Assembly: GCF_014279815.1 (NCBI RefSeq)
Contig: NZ_CP047941.1
Span: 1,054,001-1,118,000, forward strand
From: Synechococcus sp. NOUM97013
Lineage (GTDB): Bacteria; Cyanobacteriota; Cyanobacteriia; PCC-6307; Cyanobiaceae
DNA length: 64,000 nucleotides
Reading direction: 5' to 3'
Numbering within the stretch: position 1 is the stretch's first letter; each line of letters starts with the position of its first letter. Positions 10,306 to 18,545 of this stretch are shown piece after piece. Below the pieces are notes generated by a model. The model ran no database searches. It worked only from the letters and a program-made list of their open reading frames with translations, and was not told the DNA's origin. Made by a program: the position numbers and the translations under genes.

Positions 10306-11304
10306 ATGCTGATGCGGATTTGTATGAGAGGCCTCCGACTGGGTCTCGTCACATCCCTGTCTTTGGTAACGGCCACCGGATTGTCCGCTGCATCGGCGCA
10401 ACGTCTGAGGATGTCTGGTGATGTCGCCCCAAAGCGCCTGTATCAGCGCTTGTTGGCTCAGTTGTCCGATTCTGGCGGTCCACGGGTTGATTACCAGGTT
10501 GGTCGCCCCGCGTCTGGGCGCCTTGGCCTAACGGCTCAGCGTGTTGATCTCGGAGTCTCGGATTCACCGATGCGGCCAGAGGACATGGCCAAGGTGAAAC
10601 AGGGAGTGGTTCAGATCCCAGTGGTGGGTGAGGCGATTGCCATTGCCTACAACAAGCCAGGTTGTGATTTGAAGCTCAGCCAGGAGCAGCTCGTGCTGCT
10701 GGCCATGGGCGAAATCACCAACTGGGAGCGGTTCGGTTGTGCGTCAGGTCCGATTGCTTGGATCCACCCGGCTGATGCATCCAGTGCCACTTTGGCGTTG
10801 ACGCAGTCCATGCAACTGTTTTCAACCCAATGGACGCTTGGAGTCGACAACATCGTGCTCTGGCCTGGTCGCAATGCCGTGGCTGTACGCAGCATTGCCG
10901 GGGTCGCTGAACGTCTGACTCAACAGGAGGGCTCGATGGGTTATCTCCCTGGTTCGGCGATGCAAGACTCACTCAGAGCTGCTGCAGTTCAGAACCGAAA
11001 AGGTGAATTCGTGCTGCCTTCACCTGCAGCAGGTGCGGCAGCTTTGAATGCCATTGCTCTGGATTTCAATCTGGCTGGCTTTGCCCCCAATCCCGTCGCC
11101 GAGGGTGCTTACCCGATTACACGCCTCAGCTGGTTGTTGGCTTACCGCTCAGGCAATCGAGAAAGTACAGAAGCTGTTCAAGCAGTGATCACGTTCCTGT
11201 TGAGTGATCAAGCACAGCGTGAGGCCGCAGGCTATGGATGGATTCCATTGCGTGGCCTCATCCTTGAAACAGCGCGAGCTGCAGTTGCAAAGATTGCAAT
11301 TTAG
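10306..11304 (+). CDS. sphX: Phosphate ABC transporter substrate-binding protein (PstS/SphX-like)
   Basis: A 332-residue periplasmic binding protein with a Sec signal peptide (about residues 7-30, ending ASAQ). The body has PBP-like features of phosphate-binding proteins: YQVGRPASGRLGL, DLGVSDSPM, GEAIAIAYNKPG and GEITNWERFG. No permease or ATPase genes are adjacent. In marine Synechococcus a pstS/sphX copy sits next to the CRP-family regulator ptrA, and the same pairing occurs here. Expression is probably induced by phosphate stress (inference). The start could be ATG 10306 or ATG 10324; a TTG at 10294 is less likely. I did not find a convincing two-half Pho box upstream. Confidence 0.85.
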   Translation: MLMRICMRGLRLGLVTSLSLVTATGLSAASAQRLRMSGDVAPKRLYQRLLAQLSDSGGPRVDYQVGRPASGRLGLTAQRVDLGVSDSPMRPEDMAKVKQGVVQIPVVGEAIAIAYNKPGCDLKLSQEQLVLLAMGEITNWERFGCASGPIAWIHPADASSATLALTQSMQLFSTQWTLGVDNIVLWPGRNAVAVRSIAGVAERLTQQEGSMGYLPGSAMQDSLRAAAVQNRKGEFVLPSPAAGAAALNAIALDFNLAGFAPNPVAEGAYPITRLSWLLAYRSGNRESTEAVQAVITFLLSDQAQREAAGYGWIPLRGLILETARAAVAKIAI

Positions 11305-11455
11305 TGCTCTATTGTTAATAGAACTAAGCGTGTTCGTTTACGCAATTAATCAAAGCATTGACTGGTCTTAAGCGCCTCATAAGCATCTGTTTGCCGGCTC
11401 TTGGTGACTAGCTTCAGGCAAGGCTAATAGTGTTATTTAGGACACGCTTGATGCC

Positions 11456-12103
11456 ATGTTCAGTGCACCGAAAAAGACGTTTCATTCGTCAGATGCCTTT
11501 CGGCGGGGATTGGAATCCAATTTCCAAAAACGCCATCTGGTTCATCTTTCCTCCGGCAGCACAGTTCCTCTGCACAAATCTTGCTTGTGGATCGTTGTGC
11601 GGGGAATGGTCAGGCTGGGTGCGCTGACGGTGCATGGTGATGAGTTGATGTTGGGCCTGGCTGGGCCGAATGAATCATTCGGTGAGCCCCTGAGCAATGT
11701 GCCTGCGTTTGAAGCCATCGCCTTGAGCGACTGTGATTTGCTTTGCATCCCGATTGAGGAGATTCATGACTCTCCTGGGTTGGCTCAGGATTTGCTCAGC
11801 ACGGTGATGTTGAGGCAGCGACAGGCAACTCACCTGCTTGCTGTGGTGGGTCTCCGTCGCATCGAAGAACGTGTTCGCGGTTTTCTGGAGTTGTTGGCTG
11901 TGGATTACGGACAGCCCTGTGAGCACGGATTGCGATTGCCTGTGCGGCTCACCCATCAAGATATGGCCAATGCCCTGAGCACCACAAGGGTCACGGTGAC
12001 CCGGATCATCGGTCAGTTGAAGGATGAGGGTTGGCTGCTGCTGGACCAGCAACGGCATCTGGTGATGACCCATCCCAAGCGTTCTGAGCTTCGCAAGCAT
12101 TGA
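11456..12103 (+). CDS. ptrA: CRP/FNR-family transcription regulator (PtrA-like)
   Basis: A 215-residue regulator with an N-terminal cyclic-nucleotide-binding-like beta-barrel (about 15-115), a dimerisation helix (about 125-150) and a C-terminal winged helix-turn-helix (THQDMANALSTTRVTVTRIIGQLKDEG, about 167-193). Position directly after a PstS/SphX gene matches ptrA of marine Synechococcus, which is needed for the second-tier phosphate-stress response. The name rests on synteny and family, not on a search. The 151-base gap upstream is AT-richer than its surroundings and probably holds a separate promoter. Confidence 0.82.
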   Translation: MFSAPKKTFHSSDAFRRGLESNFQKRHLVHLSSGSTVPLHKSCLWIVVRGMVRLGALTVHGDELMLGLAGPNESFGEPLSNVPAFEAIALSDCDLLCIPIEEIHDSPGLAQDLLSTVMLRQRQATHLLAVVGLRRIEERVRGFLELLAVDYGQPCEHGLRLPVRLTHQDMANALSTTRVTVTRIIGQLKDEGWLLLDQQRHLVMTHPKRSELRKH

Positions 12104-12141
12104 TCACAGGCGATCATTCACGAGCTGCGGTCGTGATCAAC

Positions 12142-12173
12142 CCAAAAAAAAGACCTCTCAGGAGAGAGGTCTT
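12142..12173 (-). terminator. Intrinsic terminator of tRNA-Pro transcript
   Basis: On the - strand a perfect 10-bp stem (AAGACCTCTC/GAGAGGTCTT, arms 12164-12173 and 12150-12159, 4-base loop) is followed by a run of T encoded by the A tract at 12144-12151. It lies 23 bases past the tRNA 3' end. On the + strand the stem is not followed by T, so it does not serve ptrA well. Confidence 0.85.
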
Positions 12174-12195
12174 CATTGGGAGATGGATCGTCAAA

Positions 12196-12269
12196 TCGGA
12201 GCGGCGGGATTTGAACCCACGACCCCCACTACCCCAAAGTGGTGCGCTACCAAGCTGCGCCACGCCCCG
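12196..12269 (-). tRNA. tRNA-Pro (anticodon GGG)
   Basis: A full cloverleaf can be folded: acceptor CGGGGCG/CGCTCCG with one G-T pair, D stem GCGC/GCGC, anticodon stem CCACT/AGTGG with loop TTGGGGT giving anticodon GGG, and T stem GTGGG/CCCGC with loop TTCAAAT. The discriminator base is A. The 3' CCA is not encoded. It reads proline codons CCC and CCT. Confidence 0.95.
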
Positions 12270-12286
12270 ACGGCGAATGCAAGCTA

Positions 12287-12634
12287 TCACAGGGCATTGC
12301 CCCGTCTGGTGCGTCGTTTAATCCGGGTCAGAAGTCGGGTTGTGAGTTGCTCTCGGTTTTCACTCGCATAGCCCCAAACACGCAGTTCTCGCGCCAGCGC
12401 ACGCAGCGAGCAGAGGTTCATCGAGGCCAGTTGGAGTTCGGGAAGCGTTCTCCAGGCCTTCGACGCCATCGGCAGGTTGGAGCGTGAGCTGGTTTCCCCG
12501 AGATTGAGCGTGCCGTCGGCGATCCACTCGGGAATCAACACCACCAGCACGGCGATCAACCCGTACAGCTCGACGAGCCCCCTTGGCAGCGGATGCAGGC
12601 GACGGGGGCCTTGCGGTTCGGCAGGGGACGGCAA
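12287..12634 (-). CDS. Hypothetical membrane protein with Rho-N/SAP-like C-terminus
   Basis: A 115-residue protein with one hydrophobic segment at about 20-36 (VELYGLIAVLVVLIPEW) and a basic helical C-terminus (MNLCSLRALARELRVWGYASENREQLTTRLLTRIKRR). The C-terminus has the helix-extended loop-helix pattern of Rho-N/SAP nucleic-acid-binding modules. Function unknown. It lies 17 bases upstream of tRNA-Pro on the same strand and could be cotranscribed with it. Confidence 0.65.
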   Translation of the reverse strand: MPSPAEPQGPRRLHPLPRGLVELYGLIAVLVVLIPEWIADGTLNLGETSSRSNLPMASKAWRTLPELQLASMNLCSLRALARELRVWGYASENREQLTTRLLTRIKRRTRRGNAL

Positions 12635-12699
12635 GGCGCTCGAAGGAACCAGACCCTTTTGACTTTGGCAGGTCTCTCTGCCGAGAGGCGCAGGAGTGG

Positions 12700-12879
12700 T
12701 CAGATCGCCAGGGATCCCTCAACGGGTGACTCGATCGTCGAAGGCGGTGTTGTGTCTTTCCAGAGAAAGGGGCGGTCCTGATCGGAGCCGGGACGAAACA
12801 GAAACGCCATGCCGATCACCAGCACGATGGTCAAGGCGATCACCGCCAGAACAACTCTGTCGGGTAGCGGCTCATTCAT
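12700..12879 (-). CDS. Small single-pass membrane protein
   Basis: A 59-residue frame. An N-terminal acidic patch (MNEPLPD) is followed by a hydrophobic helix at 9-29 (VVLAVIALTIVLVIGMAFLF) and a polar tail with Pro and acidic residues. Its ATG overlaps the msrA stop (ATGA at 12876-12879), which supports it as a translated, coupled gene. Family not recognised. Confidence 0.6.
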   Translation of the reverse strand: MNEPLPDRVVLAVIALTIVLVIGMAFLFRPGSDQDRPFLWKDTTPPSTIESPVEGSLAI

Positions 12880-13598
12880 GCCTGCAGCTGAATCGGACGG
12901 TTGTCACCACGCAGGATGCAGTGGCTGATGCTCCAGTCGTAGTGCGACCACACCTGGCGAGGCAGTCGGTACTGCGCTCCTGGAAATTCTCCCAGCGCCA
13001 GTCCGGTGGGCATGGCAGAGCAGTAGGGCCTGCTGCCGGGACGGGCCAGGTACTGCTGGTGGTAGGCCTCAGCGAAATAGAAGGTGCGGTCTGCAGCAAT
13101 TTCAGTGGTGATGGTCCCCTTGCCGGCTTCCGACAACTGGCGTTGATAGGAGTCACGGCTGGCAAGGGCCAACTCCATCTGACGGGCGTTGGTGGTGTAC
13201 ACCGCTGAACGGTATTGACTGCCCTGGTCGTTGCCTTGGCGGTCTCCTTGGGTGGGGTCGTGGCATTCCCAGAACAGCTTGAGCAGATCACTCACATCGA
13301 TGGCTGGTGCGCTCCAGACGACACGGACGACCTCGGTGTGACCTGTTCTGCCACTGCAGACCTGCTCGTAGGAGGGAGTTTCGCTCTGCCCCCCCGCATA
13401 GCCCACAGCTGTTGAGACGACTCCGGGCAGTCGCCAGAAACCTTTTTCAGCACCCCAGAAGCATCCACAACCAAAGATTATTTCCTCTTGGTCGTCCATC
13501 AAGGGTGCGTGGAGAGGAGTGCCTAGAACCACGTGGCGGGCTTCGGCGTTGTTGTTCTGTTGACCTTGCTGAGAACCCGTCAGCCAGTTGGGCAGCAT
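12876..13598 (-). CDS. msrA: Peptide methionine-(S)-S-oxide reductase
   Basis: Reduces Met-S-sulfoxide in proteins and free Met, using thioredoxin. The catalytic C46 is in the GCFWG motif (FGCGCFWGAEKGFW); GYAGG and the YHQQYL region near the C-terminus are present. At 240 residues it is slightly longer than the minimal enzyme because of a 40-residue N-terminal extension of low conservation; translation may start at M34 instead. It is followed, with a 4-base overlap, by a small membrane protein gene. Confidence 0.94.
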   Translation of the reverse strand: MLPNWLTGSQQGQQNNNAEARHVVLGTPLHAPLMDDQEEIIFGCGCFWGAEKGFWRLPGVVSTAVGYAGGQSETPSYEQVCSGRTGHTEVVRVVWSAPAIDVSDLLKLFWECHDPTQGDRQGNDQGSQYRSAVYTTNARQMELALASRDSYQRQLSEAGKGTITTEIAADRTFYFAEAYHQQYLARPGSRPYCSAMPTGLALGEFPGAQYRLPRQVWSHYDWSISHCILRGDNRPIQLQA

Positions 13599-13940
13599 GG
13601 GATTGATGTCGCGATTGCAACCCTAGGCAGATGTCTGGGGATCCAGGCGGATGTGATCCAGCAGTATTTCGCCCACCGAACTCCCCTAACTGACCGCAGC
13701 AACGAGATGGATGCGTTGTGCGCGGGTTCGGCTAGTACAGGAAATAACGCAACTTTCAAAGAAATCCTTGAGAAAATGCCTGGCAGGTTCTGCTCCAATC
13801 GGTTTTTTATCGGCAGATCTGCTTCCCGGCATCCCCATCATTCCATCCGTGAATGTGGACGGTTTTGGTTGCTTTGCTAGAGGCTGAGATATCGCGTTCC
13901 TGATAGGGGCCAATACTTGGTTGTAGTTCCATGACCTCCA
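13599..13940. other. Gene-free stretch upstream of msrA
   Basis: No convincing coding frame on either strand. Short open frames exist but have no recognisable composition or ribosome binding site. The msrA promoter is presumably at its left end. It is the start of a lower-GC, gene-poor zone that continues to about 16.3 kb. Confidence 0.5.
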
Positions 13941-14149
13941 ATGTCAGAAGAGCAACTCAAAGCCTTTCTAGAATTGGTTAAATCTGATGTACGAGCCTTC
14001 AGGAAAAGCTCATAGCATCAGTCTTCCCTGACGCTGTGATTGATATCGCCAAAGAAACAGGGTTCCTTGTGGAGAGAGGAGCTGCAGGGTGCGGCGGCGG
14101 ACGGATACGGGTGGTTAGCGAGGTGTCACGATTGATGAGATTACAGTGA
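13941..14149 (+). pseudogene. Frameshifted Nif11-type leader peptide (prochlorosin-like precursor relic)
   Basis: The first 16 codons read MSEEQLKAFLELVKSD, the canonical start of Nif11-family leader peptides of RiPP precursors such as prochlorosins. This frame then stops early. Shifting by one base at about 13990-13994 restores the family continuation LQEKLIASVFPDAVIDIAKETGF. After that the usual acidic leader end is missing and the frame runs through GAAGCGGGRI to a stop at 14147-14149. One frameshift plus a probable internal deletion make this a decayed gene. No LanM-type synthetase, peptidase or transporter for it is in the window. Confidence 0.8.
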
Positions 14150-14627
14150 GACGAAACTTACGCCTTCAAACTCCTGCGTTTTGGTAGGTGATTTTCATTG
14201 TCTCAAAAGTCTGACCAACTCTATTAATCAGCCCTCAATGCCTGGTGCCATTGCTAACAAAAAATCACTCAGCCTGTCGTCAAATTAATCCATAAAAAAA
14301 TAAAACACTGTAAGTATAGTCTCACTCTTCTTTGGCGCTACATCTACTTACGGTCCCTCGACGCACTGGCTAAATACTTGCTCGCTTGCGCTACCGCTGA
14401 CAATTTTTGCTTATCATTTGCAAAGAGTTTTAGGAAGCAAAAGGCGGAACATCTTGGGTTGACGGTTCTGGATTGTCCTGTTGCATGGCCTTGTGCCTTC
14501 TGCCTGTCTGCCAATGAAGATCGGCTTGTTCATGTAATGGCGGAGACGCGCCGAATGGGCAAATGCGGATATAGTTGCCAGAAGATTTGCTCCAAAGCTA
14601 AAGTTTGAATGAATTCTAGTTGCTAAT
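14150..14627. other. AT-richer gene-free stretch
   Basis: No supported gene. There is an A-rich patch at about 14291-14306 and one open frame at 14378-14608 with improbable composition. It separates the Nif11 relic from the FG-GAP protein and probably contains the promoter of the latter. Confidence 0.5.
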
Positions 14628-15908
14628 ATGGATATCTCTTCGCCAAGTTTATGGGATAGTAATGTATTTTCTGATCCGCCAGCTAGGCCAAATTATTTCA
14701 CAGATATTCACCCATTTGGTGGCGATAATGTGCTGACTAGTCTTGCAAAAGACTACATATACGATATTTTCCAGTTAACTCCGATCAAGTCAGATAATGG
14801 ATCTCATTCTACTAATGAATTTGATATCGTTTCTGATGAGACAGTAGAGTCTGATGGAAAAGATGACATCATTATCGGTACAGGCATTGGTAATCCGACG
14901 GGACCGTTAGTGCGCGTCATTGATCCAGTTACAGGTGCTGACAGATTCAATCCCTTTTTTGCGTTCGAGCCAAGCTTCAACGGTGGTGTTCGGGTGTATG
15001 GCGCGGACGTCACCGGTGACGGCGAGCCTGACATCATTACTGCTCCAGGACCGGGTCGACCGGGTGAAGTCAGGGTCTGGGAGCTCATCGACGATAGAGC
15101 TGTTGAAAACATTGCTTATAATTTCTTCCCGTTTGGAGCAGATTACACCAGTGGCTTAGAAATCTCAGTGGGATCGATTACAGCTGCCGGAAAAATTGAA
15201 ATTGCTGCAGCTCAAAGTTTTGGAGGGCTTGTCAGCATCTTTGGAGTGTCATCGACTGCTGCTAACCCTAGTCTGCTAGGAAGCGCTTTCAGTGGTGACA
15301 CCGACTGGGAAACGGGATTTGTCAGGCCAAGACCGCTTAGACAATTGCGACCTTTTGGATCTACGTACCTTGGCGGCGTAACAATTGAGACGGCTGATGT
15401 CGGCACTTTGAGTGGAAGCAATGTGTCATCAGTCAATCCCGATGGCATCATGGAGCTTTTCTTGGGAAGCGGCTTCGGTATTCAGGCTCAGGTGAGGGGA
15501 TACAACGGAACGACAGCTGGACCGACGCTCTTCAATTCATTCAATGTGATTCGAACTGGATATAATCGGGGCGTATCAGTCGCTCGTCTGCCATCGAGCA
15601 CAGCAAATGCAGCTGATCGAATTCTTGTGTCAAGTGGTTTCGATGGAAACTCGCTGGTTGAAATTTATAACGGAAGAAATTCCACACGTGATAATAGTTT
15701 CCTTGCGTATGCTGGTAGCCGAGCAGAAGTGCTTAGTGCCGCGATTGATGACGATTTAATATTTAACGTACAGGGTTTGCTCGGAAAACAAGGTGGTGTG
15801 CAAAATGCGTTCTTACCATCTGATGAATCGCAATTCACGGTCACTCGCCCGTTGCCTCAGTCAAGAGTGATCTCTCCACCACTGCAGATTGCTATTCAGA
15901 GAAATTAA
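14628..15908 (+). CDS. FG-GAP-like beta-propeller repeat protein, orphan
   Basis: A 426-residue protein. After an 80-residue unmatched N-terminus come about four degenerate repeats of the type phi-F-x-F-(5-7)-GGV-x-V-x-x-ADV-x-GDG-x-x-D-I-I-x-x-GxGx-x-V-x-V: DDIIIGTG at 79-86, FFAFEPSFNGGVRVYGADV with the calcium-loop-like DVTGDGEPD at 127-135, FFPFGADYTSGLEI at about 166-179, RPFGSTYLGGVTIETADV at about 241-258, and FNSFNVIRTGYNRGVSV at about 302-318. Such repeats form calcium-stabilised beta-propellers in secreted or surface proteins. I see no Sec signal peptide, so export would need type I secretion or an unnoticed signal; intracellular location is also possible. GC is lower than in neighbouring genes, suggesting transfer. 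Confidence 0.7.
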   Translation: MDISSPSLWDSNVFSDPPARPNYFTDIHPFGGDNVLTSLAKDYIYDIFQLTPIKSDNGSHSTNEFDIVSDETVESDGKDDIIIGTGIGNPTGPLVRVIDPVTGADRFNPFFAFEPSFNGGVRVYGADVTGDGEPDIITAPGPGRPGEVRVWELIDDRAVENIAYNFFPFGADYTSGLEISVGSITAAGKIEIAAAQSFGGLVSIFGVSSTAANPSLLGSAFSGDTDWETGFVRPRPLRQLRPFGSTYLGGVTIETADVGTLSGSNVSSVNPDGIMELFLGSGFGIQAQVRGYNGTTAGPTLFNSFNVIRTGYNRGVSVARLPSSTANAADRILVSSGFDGNSLVEIYNGRNSTRDNSFLAYAGSRAEVLSAAIDDDLIFNVQGLLGKQGGVQNAFLPSDESQFTVTRPLPQSRVISPPLQIAIQRN

Positions 15909-16292
15909 GGCTGAAATCATTTCTTACTGGAATTTTTTTCATGCGCTCAAGCTAGGTTTTGTCACCGATGGACGTTGATGCGTGAAGTTCTATCTCTCGG
16001 TCGCTGAGAAATGGTGCACGCCGCTTGCTCAGTTCACCGCTGCCACCATGATCCGCAGCCAGCGAGCTTTTTATTAGCCAGCAATCTTGAATCCCGATTG
16101 ACAGAAACTCCATGGGGTGAGACACGACTGATGGCGAGAAAGCCATCGGCGACGATGACATACCATTTTTTTGATCGCTTCCCTGCATTTCGGATCAATC
16201 TGTAGGCGCCGCTTAGCTTCCACCGATGTTCATCAGCTTCGTTTGTTGGTTGATCTATTCTCAGTAAATCAACCAGCAGTAATGATCGGTAA
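15909..16292. other. Gene-free stretch after FG-GAP gene
   Basis: No supported gene. Open frames on both strands (for example 15952-16188 on the minus strand) have no recognisable content. This marks the right edge of the gene-poor zone. Confidence 0.45.
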
Positions 16293-16538
16293 TCAGTTGG
16301 CGGGGTCGAAGCGAATGTGATTGAGCAGGGTGGTCACGAATGCGAACAGCAGAAACGGCAGGCTGAGCACCAGAATCAGGCCCACGCCGACGAGCGCGAA
16401 CAGCGGACGCGATGAGCCCATCAGGGCCAGTCCTGCGGCCAGGCTGACGAAGATCACAGCCATCCAGGCCAGGATCTGACCGTAGATGTCACCGAAGGTG
16501 AGGGTGCAGCGAACTGTGAACGGGGTGCCTGACGTCAT
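16293..16538 (-). CDS. Small hypothetical two-helix membrane protein
   Basis: An 81-residue protein. After a polar N-terminus (MTSGTPFTVRCTLTFGDIYG) there are two hydrophobic helices at about 23-41 (ILAWMAVIFVSLAAGLALM) and 47-70 (LFALVGVGLILVLSLPFLLF), then a short polar tail. The start at 16538 is preferred to an upstream in-frame start because it gives a usual N-terminus. Located downstream of the ABC exporter on the same strand, 72 bases away. Confidence 0.65.
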   Translation of the reverse strand: MTSGTPFTVRCTLTFGDIYGQILAWMAVIFVSLAAGLALMGSSRPLFALVGVGLILVLSLPFLLFAFVTTLLNHIRFDPAN

Positions 16539-16610
16539 GATTCGGAGGCAGTGCCTCCAGCTAAGCCACTGCGACGGAATTTGTCGCCCGTTCATTGCGC
16601 AAGCGTTGCG

Positions 16611-18362
16611 TCAGGCAACTGACTCCAGCCGTTCTGCAGCCTGTTCCCGCTCCCAGAGACTGCGGTACAGGCCCGGTTGTTGGATCAATTCAGCGTGATG
16701 ACCCTGCTGGACCAAACGTCCTTGATCCAACACAAGGATCCGGTCACAGGCCGCGGCAGCCGAAAGCTGATGACTGATCATCACGATCGTTCGGTTGGTC
16801 TGACGGCGAACCGAGGCCAAGATTTCAGCAGCAGTGTTGTTGTCCACGCTGGCAAGGGCGTCATCAAGCACTAACACCGGGGATTTGAGCAGGAGAGCTC
16901 GTCCCAAAGCCGTGCGTTGGCGTTGACCACCGCTCAAGGTGATGCCTCGTTCACCCACGAGGGTGTTCATGCCATCAGGGAAACCGCGGACGTCACCCAG
17001 CAAACGCGCCTGTTCCGCTGCCGCTTCAACACGTTCCATCGATGCGTCGGGTTCCCCGTAGCGAAGGTTGTCGGCAAGGCTGCTGGTGAACAGATATCCC
17101 TCCTGTGGAACCAGAGCGATTTGATCGCGCAGATCATTCAGTCGCAAGCGGGTGAGGTCGTGACGATCTAGAAATAATTGACCTTCCGGAACGTCGACCA
17201 TGCGGCCAAGGGCTCGGGCCAGGGTGGTCTTGCCACAGCCCACAGGTCCAACGACGGCAACCAGTTCTCCCGATCGAATCTTGAAGCTGAGACCGTTCAA
17301 TGTGTCCGTTTCACTGCCGTCGTAGCGGATGTGCAGATTGCGCGCCTCAAGGTCACCCCGCACAGGAAGTTCCAGCAGTTCCGGATCGCGCGGGTTGCGG
17401 ATCATCGGGCGACGGGAGAGCAGTTCTTCAACCCGCTCGAGGCTCACCTGGCCGGTCTGCAGGGTGTTGAGGGTGAATCCGAGCAGAGCCGTTGGGATGA
17501 CCAGAAGCTGCACGTAAAGAATCAGAGCCACAAGGCTTCCGATCGACAGCGTGTTCTGCTGAAGCTGGACACTGCCGAGGGCTAGCACCAGCAGAACGGA
17601 AATCGAAGAAATCCCTTCCAGCAGCGGGAATAACGTGCTGCGCGTCCGTGCCAGCTGGATGGCAGCATCCCGATAACTGCGGTTGCGTTGGTTGAACGCT
17701 TCCAGTTCCTGTTGTTCTTGGCTGTAAATCTTGATAGCAGCGATGCCGGAGAGATCTTCCTGGATCAGTTCGCTGAGCCCAGCTAAAGCCTCCTGTTGAC
17801 GGCGCTGCTGGCGCATCATCCTCCCGCCAAACAGGCGCACGGCTCCCAGCATCACTGGGTATGGCGCGATCGCAGCCAGCGTGAGGCCAAGATCGATCCT
17901 CAGCATGGCTGGCAGCGTGAAGGAATAGGCCAGGGCGGTGTTCGTGAGGCTGAGAACGGCGAAGCCCAGCAGCCTGCGCACGTTCTCCACGTCGCTCGTG
18001 GCACGGCTGATCACTTCGCCACTGCCTGTCTGTTGAACCCATCCGGGCTCCTGCTGCAGCATGTGATCGAACAGCTTCTGACGCAGTTCGACCTCCACCT
18101 GTCGCCCGACACCGAAGACCAGCTGCCGGGAGATCAAACGCACCACCCCCATGGTGGTGGCCAGCAGCACAATCCAGCCGGCCTGAGCCAACACGTCCCT
18201 GTAGGCGAAGCCTTCCTGCAGGTCATCAATGACCCCTTTCACTTCGAGAGGGATGGTCACACTGAGGATGTTGACCACCACCAGCGCGATCGCGCCGAGC
18301 ATCACCTTGCGTCGGTGAGGCTTCAGATACCGGCCGATCAGATCGAGGCGAAAGGCGGCCAT
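16611..18362 (-). CDS. ABC transporter, fused permease-ATPase (MsbA-like exporter half)
   Basis: A 583-residue type IV exporter half-transporter that would act as a homodimer in the membrane. The N-terminal six-helix domain spans about 20-320. The ATPase domain has Walker A GPVGCGKTT at about 371-379, an ABC signature LSGGQRQR at about 475 and Walker B VLVLDDALASVD at about 494-505. The Gly-Lys-Thr and Asp-Asp pairs differ slightly from the canonical DE: the residue after the Walker B aspartate is D instead of the catalytic glutamate, which often means reduced ATPase turnover or heterodimer use. Substrate unknown; lipid, drug or peptide export are all possible. Confidence 0.88.
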   Translation of the reverse strand: MAAFRLDLIGRYLKPHRRKVMLGAIALVVVNILSVTIPLEVKGVIDDLQEGFAYRDVLAQAGWIVLLATTMGVVRLISRQLVFGVGRQVEVELRQKLFDHMLQQEPGWVQQTGSGEVISRATSDVENVRRLLGFAVLSLTNTALAYSFTLPAMLRIDLGLTLAAIAPYPVMLGAVRLFGGRMMRQQRRQQEALAGLSELIQEDLSGIAAIKIYSQEQQELEAFNQRNRSYRDAAIQLARTRSTLFPLLEGISSISVLLVLALGSVQLQQNTLSIGSLVALILYVQLLVIPTALLGFTLNTLQTGQVSLERVEELLSRRPMIRNPRDPELLELPVRGDLEARNLHIRYDGSETDTLNGLSFKIRSGELVAVVGPVGCGKTTLARALGRMVDVPEGQLFLDRHDLTRLRLNDLRDQIALVPQEGYLFTSSLADNLRYGEPDASMERVEAAAEQARLLGDVRGFPDGMNTLVGERGITLSGGQRQRTALGRALLLKSPVLVLDDALASVDNNTAAEILASVRRQTNRTIVMISHQLSAAAACDRILVLDQGRLVQQGHHAELIQQPGLYRSLWEREQAAERLESVA

Positions 18363-18371
18363 CGCGGTCCC

Positions 18372-18545
18372 TGTACAGCCATCAACCTAGGCACTGACCA
18401 GATCTCACCGATGGGATCTCCCCCATGGCGATGCCAATGGTCTGCGTGTTCGCACCTCAGCGAACTGGCCATCCTTTCCTTTTTGAGGGATAGTGTTGAT
18501 GTCCCCATCACCCGGCCCGGAGTGCATCTGCACCCGGGCTTTTTT
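18372..18545 (+). ncRNA. Candidate structured leader or small RNA upstream of trpD
   Basis: This noncoding stretch contains a hairpin GTTCGC(6)GCGAAC near 18450-18467 and an inverted pair around GATGTCCCCATC, and it ends in a strong terminator (18515-18545). It could be a free-standing small RNA or an attenuated leader of trpD. No known family (6S, SRP RNA, Yfr1) matches by eye. Endpoints are approximate at the 5' side. Confidence 0.35.
18515..18545 (+). terminator. Intrinsic terminator or attenuator 45 bases upstream of trpD
   Basis: Stem GCCCGG/CCGGGC plus GTGCA/TGCAC with a single bulged A and a two-base loop, 11 bp in total, followed by six T. No + strand gene ends before it, so it must terminate either a small RNA or trpD leader transcripts. 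Confidence 0.8.

Noticed and set aside
13533-13880. 115-residue + strand frame before the Nif11 relic
   Set aside because: Overlaps the msrA 5' region and has no recognisable composition.
14378-14608. 76-residue + strand frame in the AT-rich gap
   Set aside because: Cys- and Lys-heavy, no ribosome binding site, no likeness to any family.
15952-16188. 78-residue - strand frame after the FG-GAP gene
   Set aside because: No motif or coding bias; nothing supports a transposase or integrase remnant.
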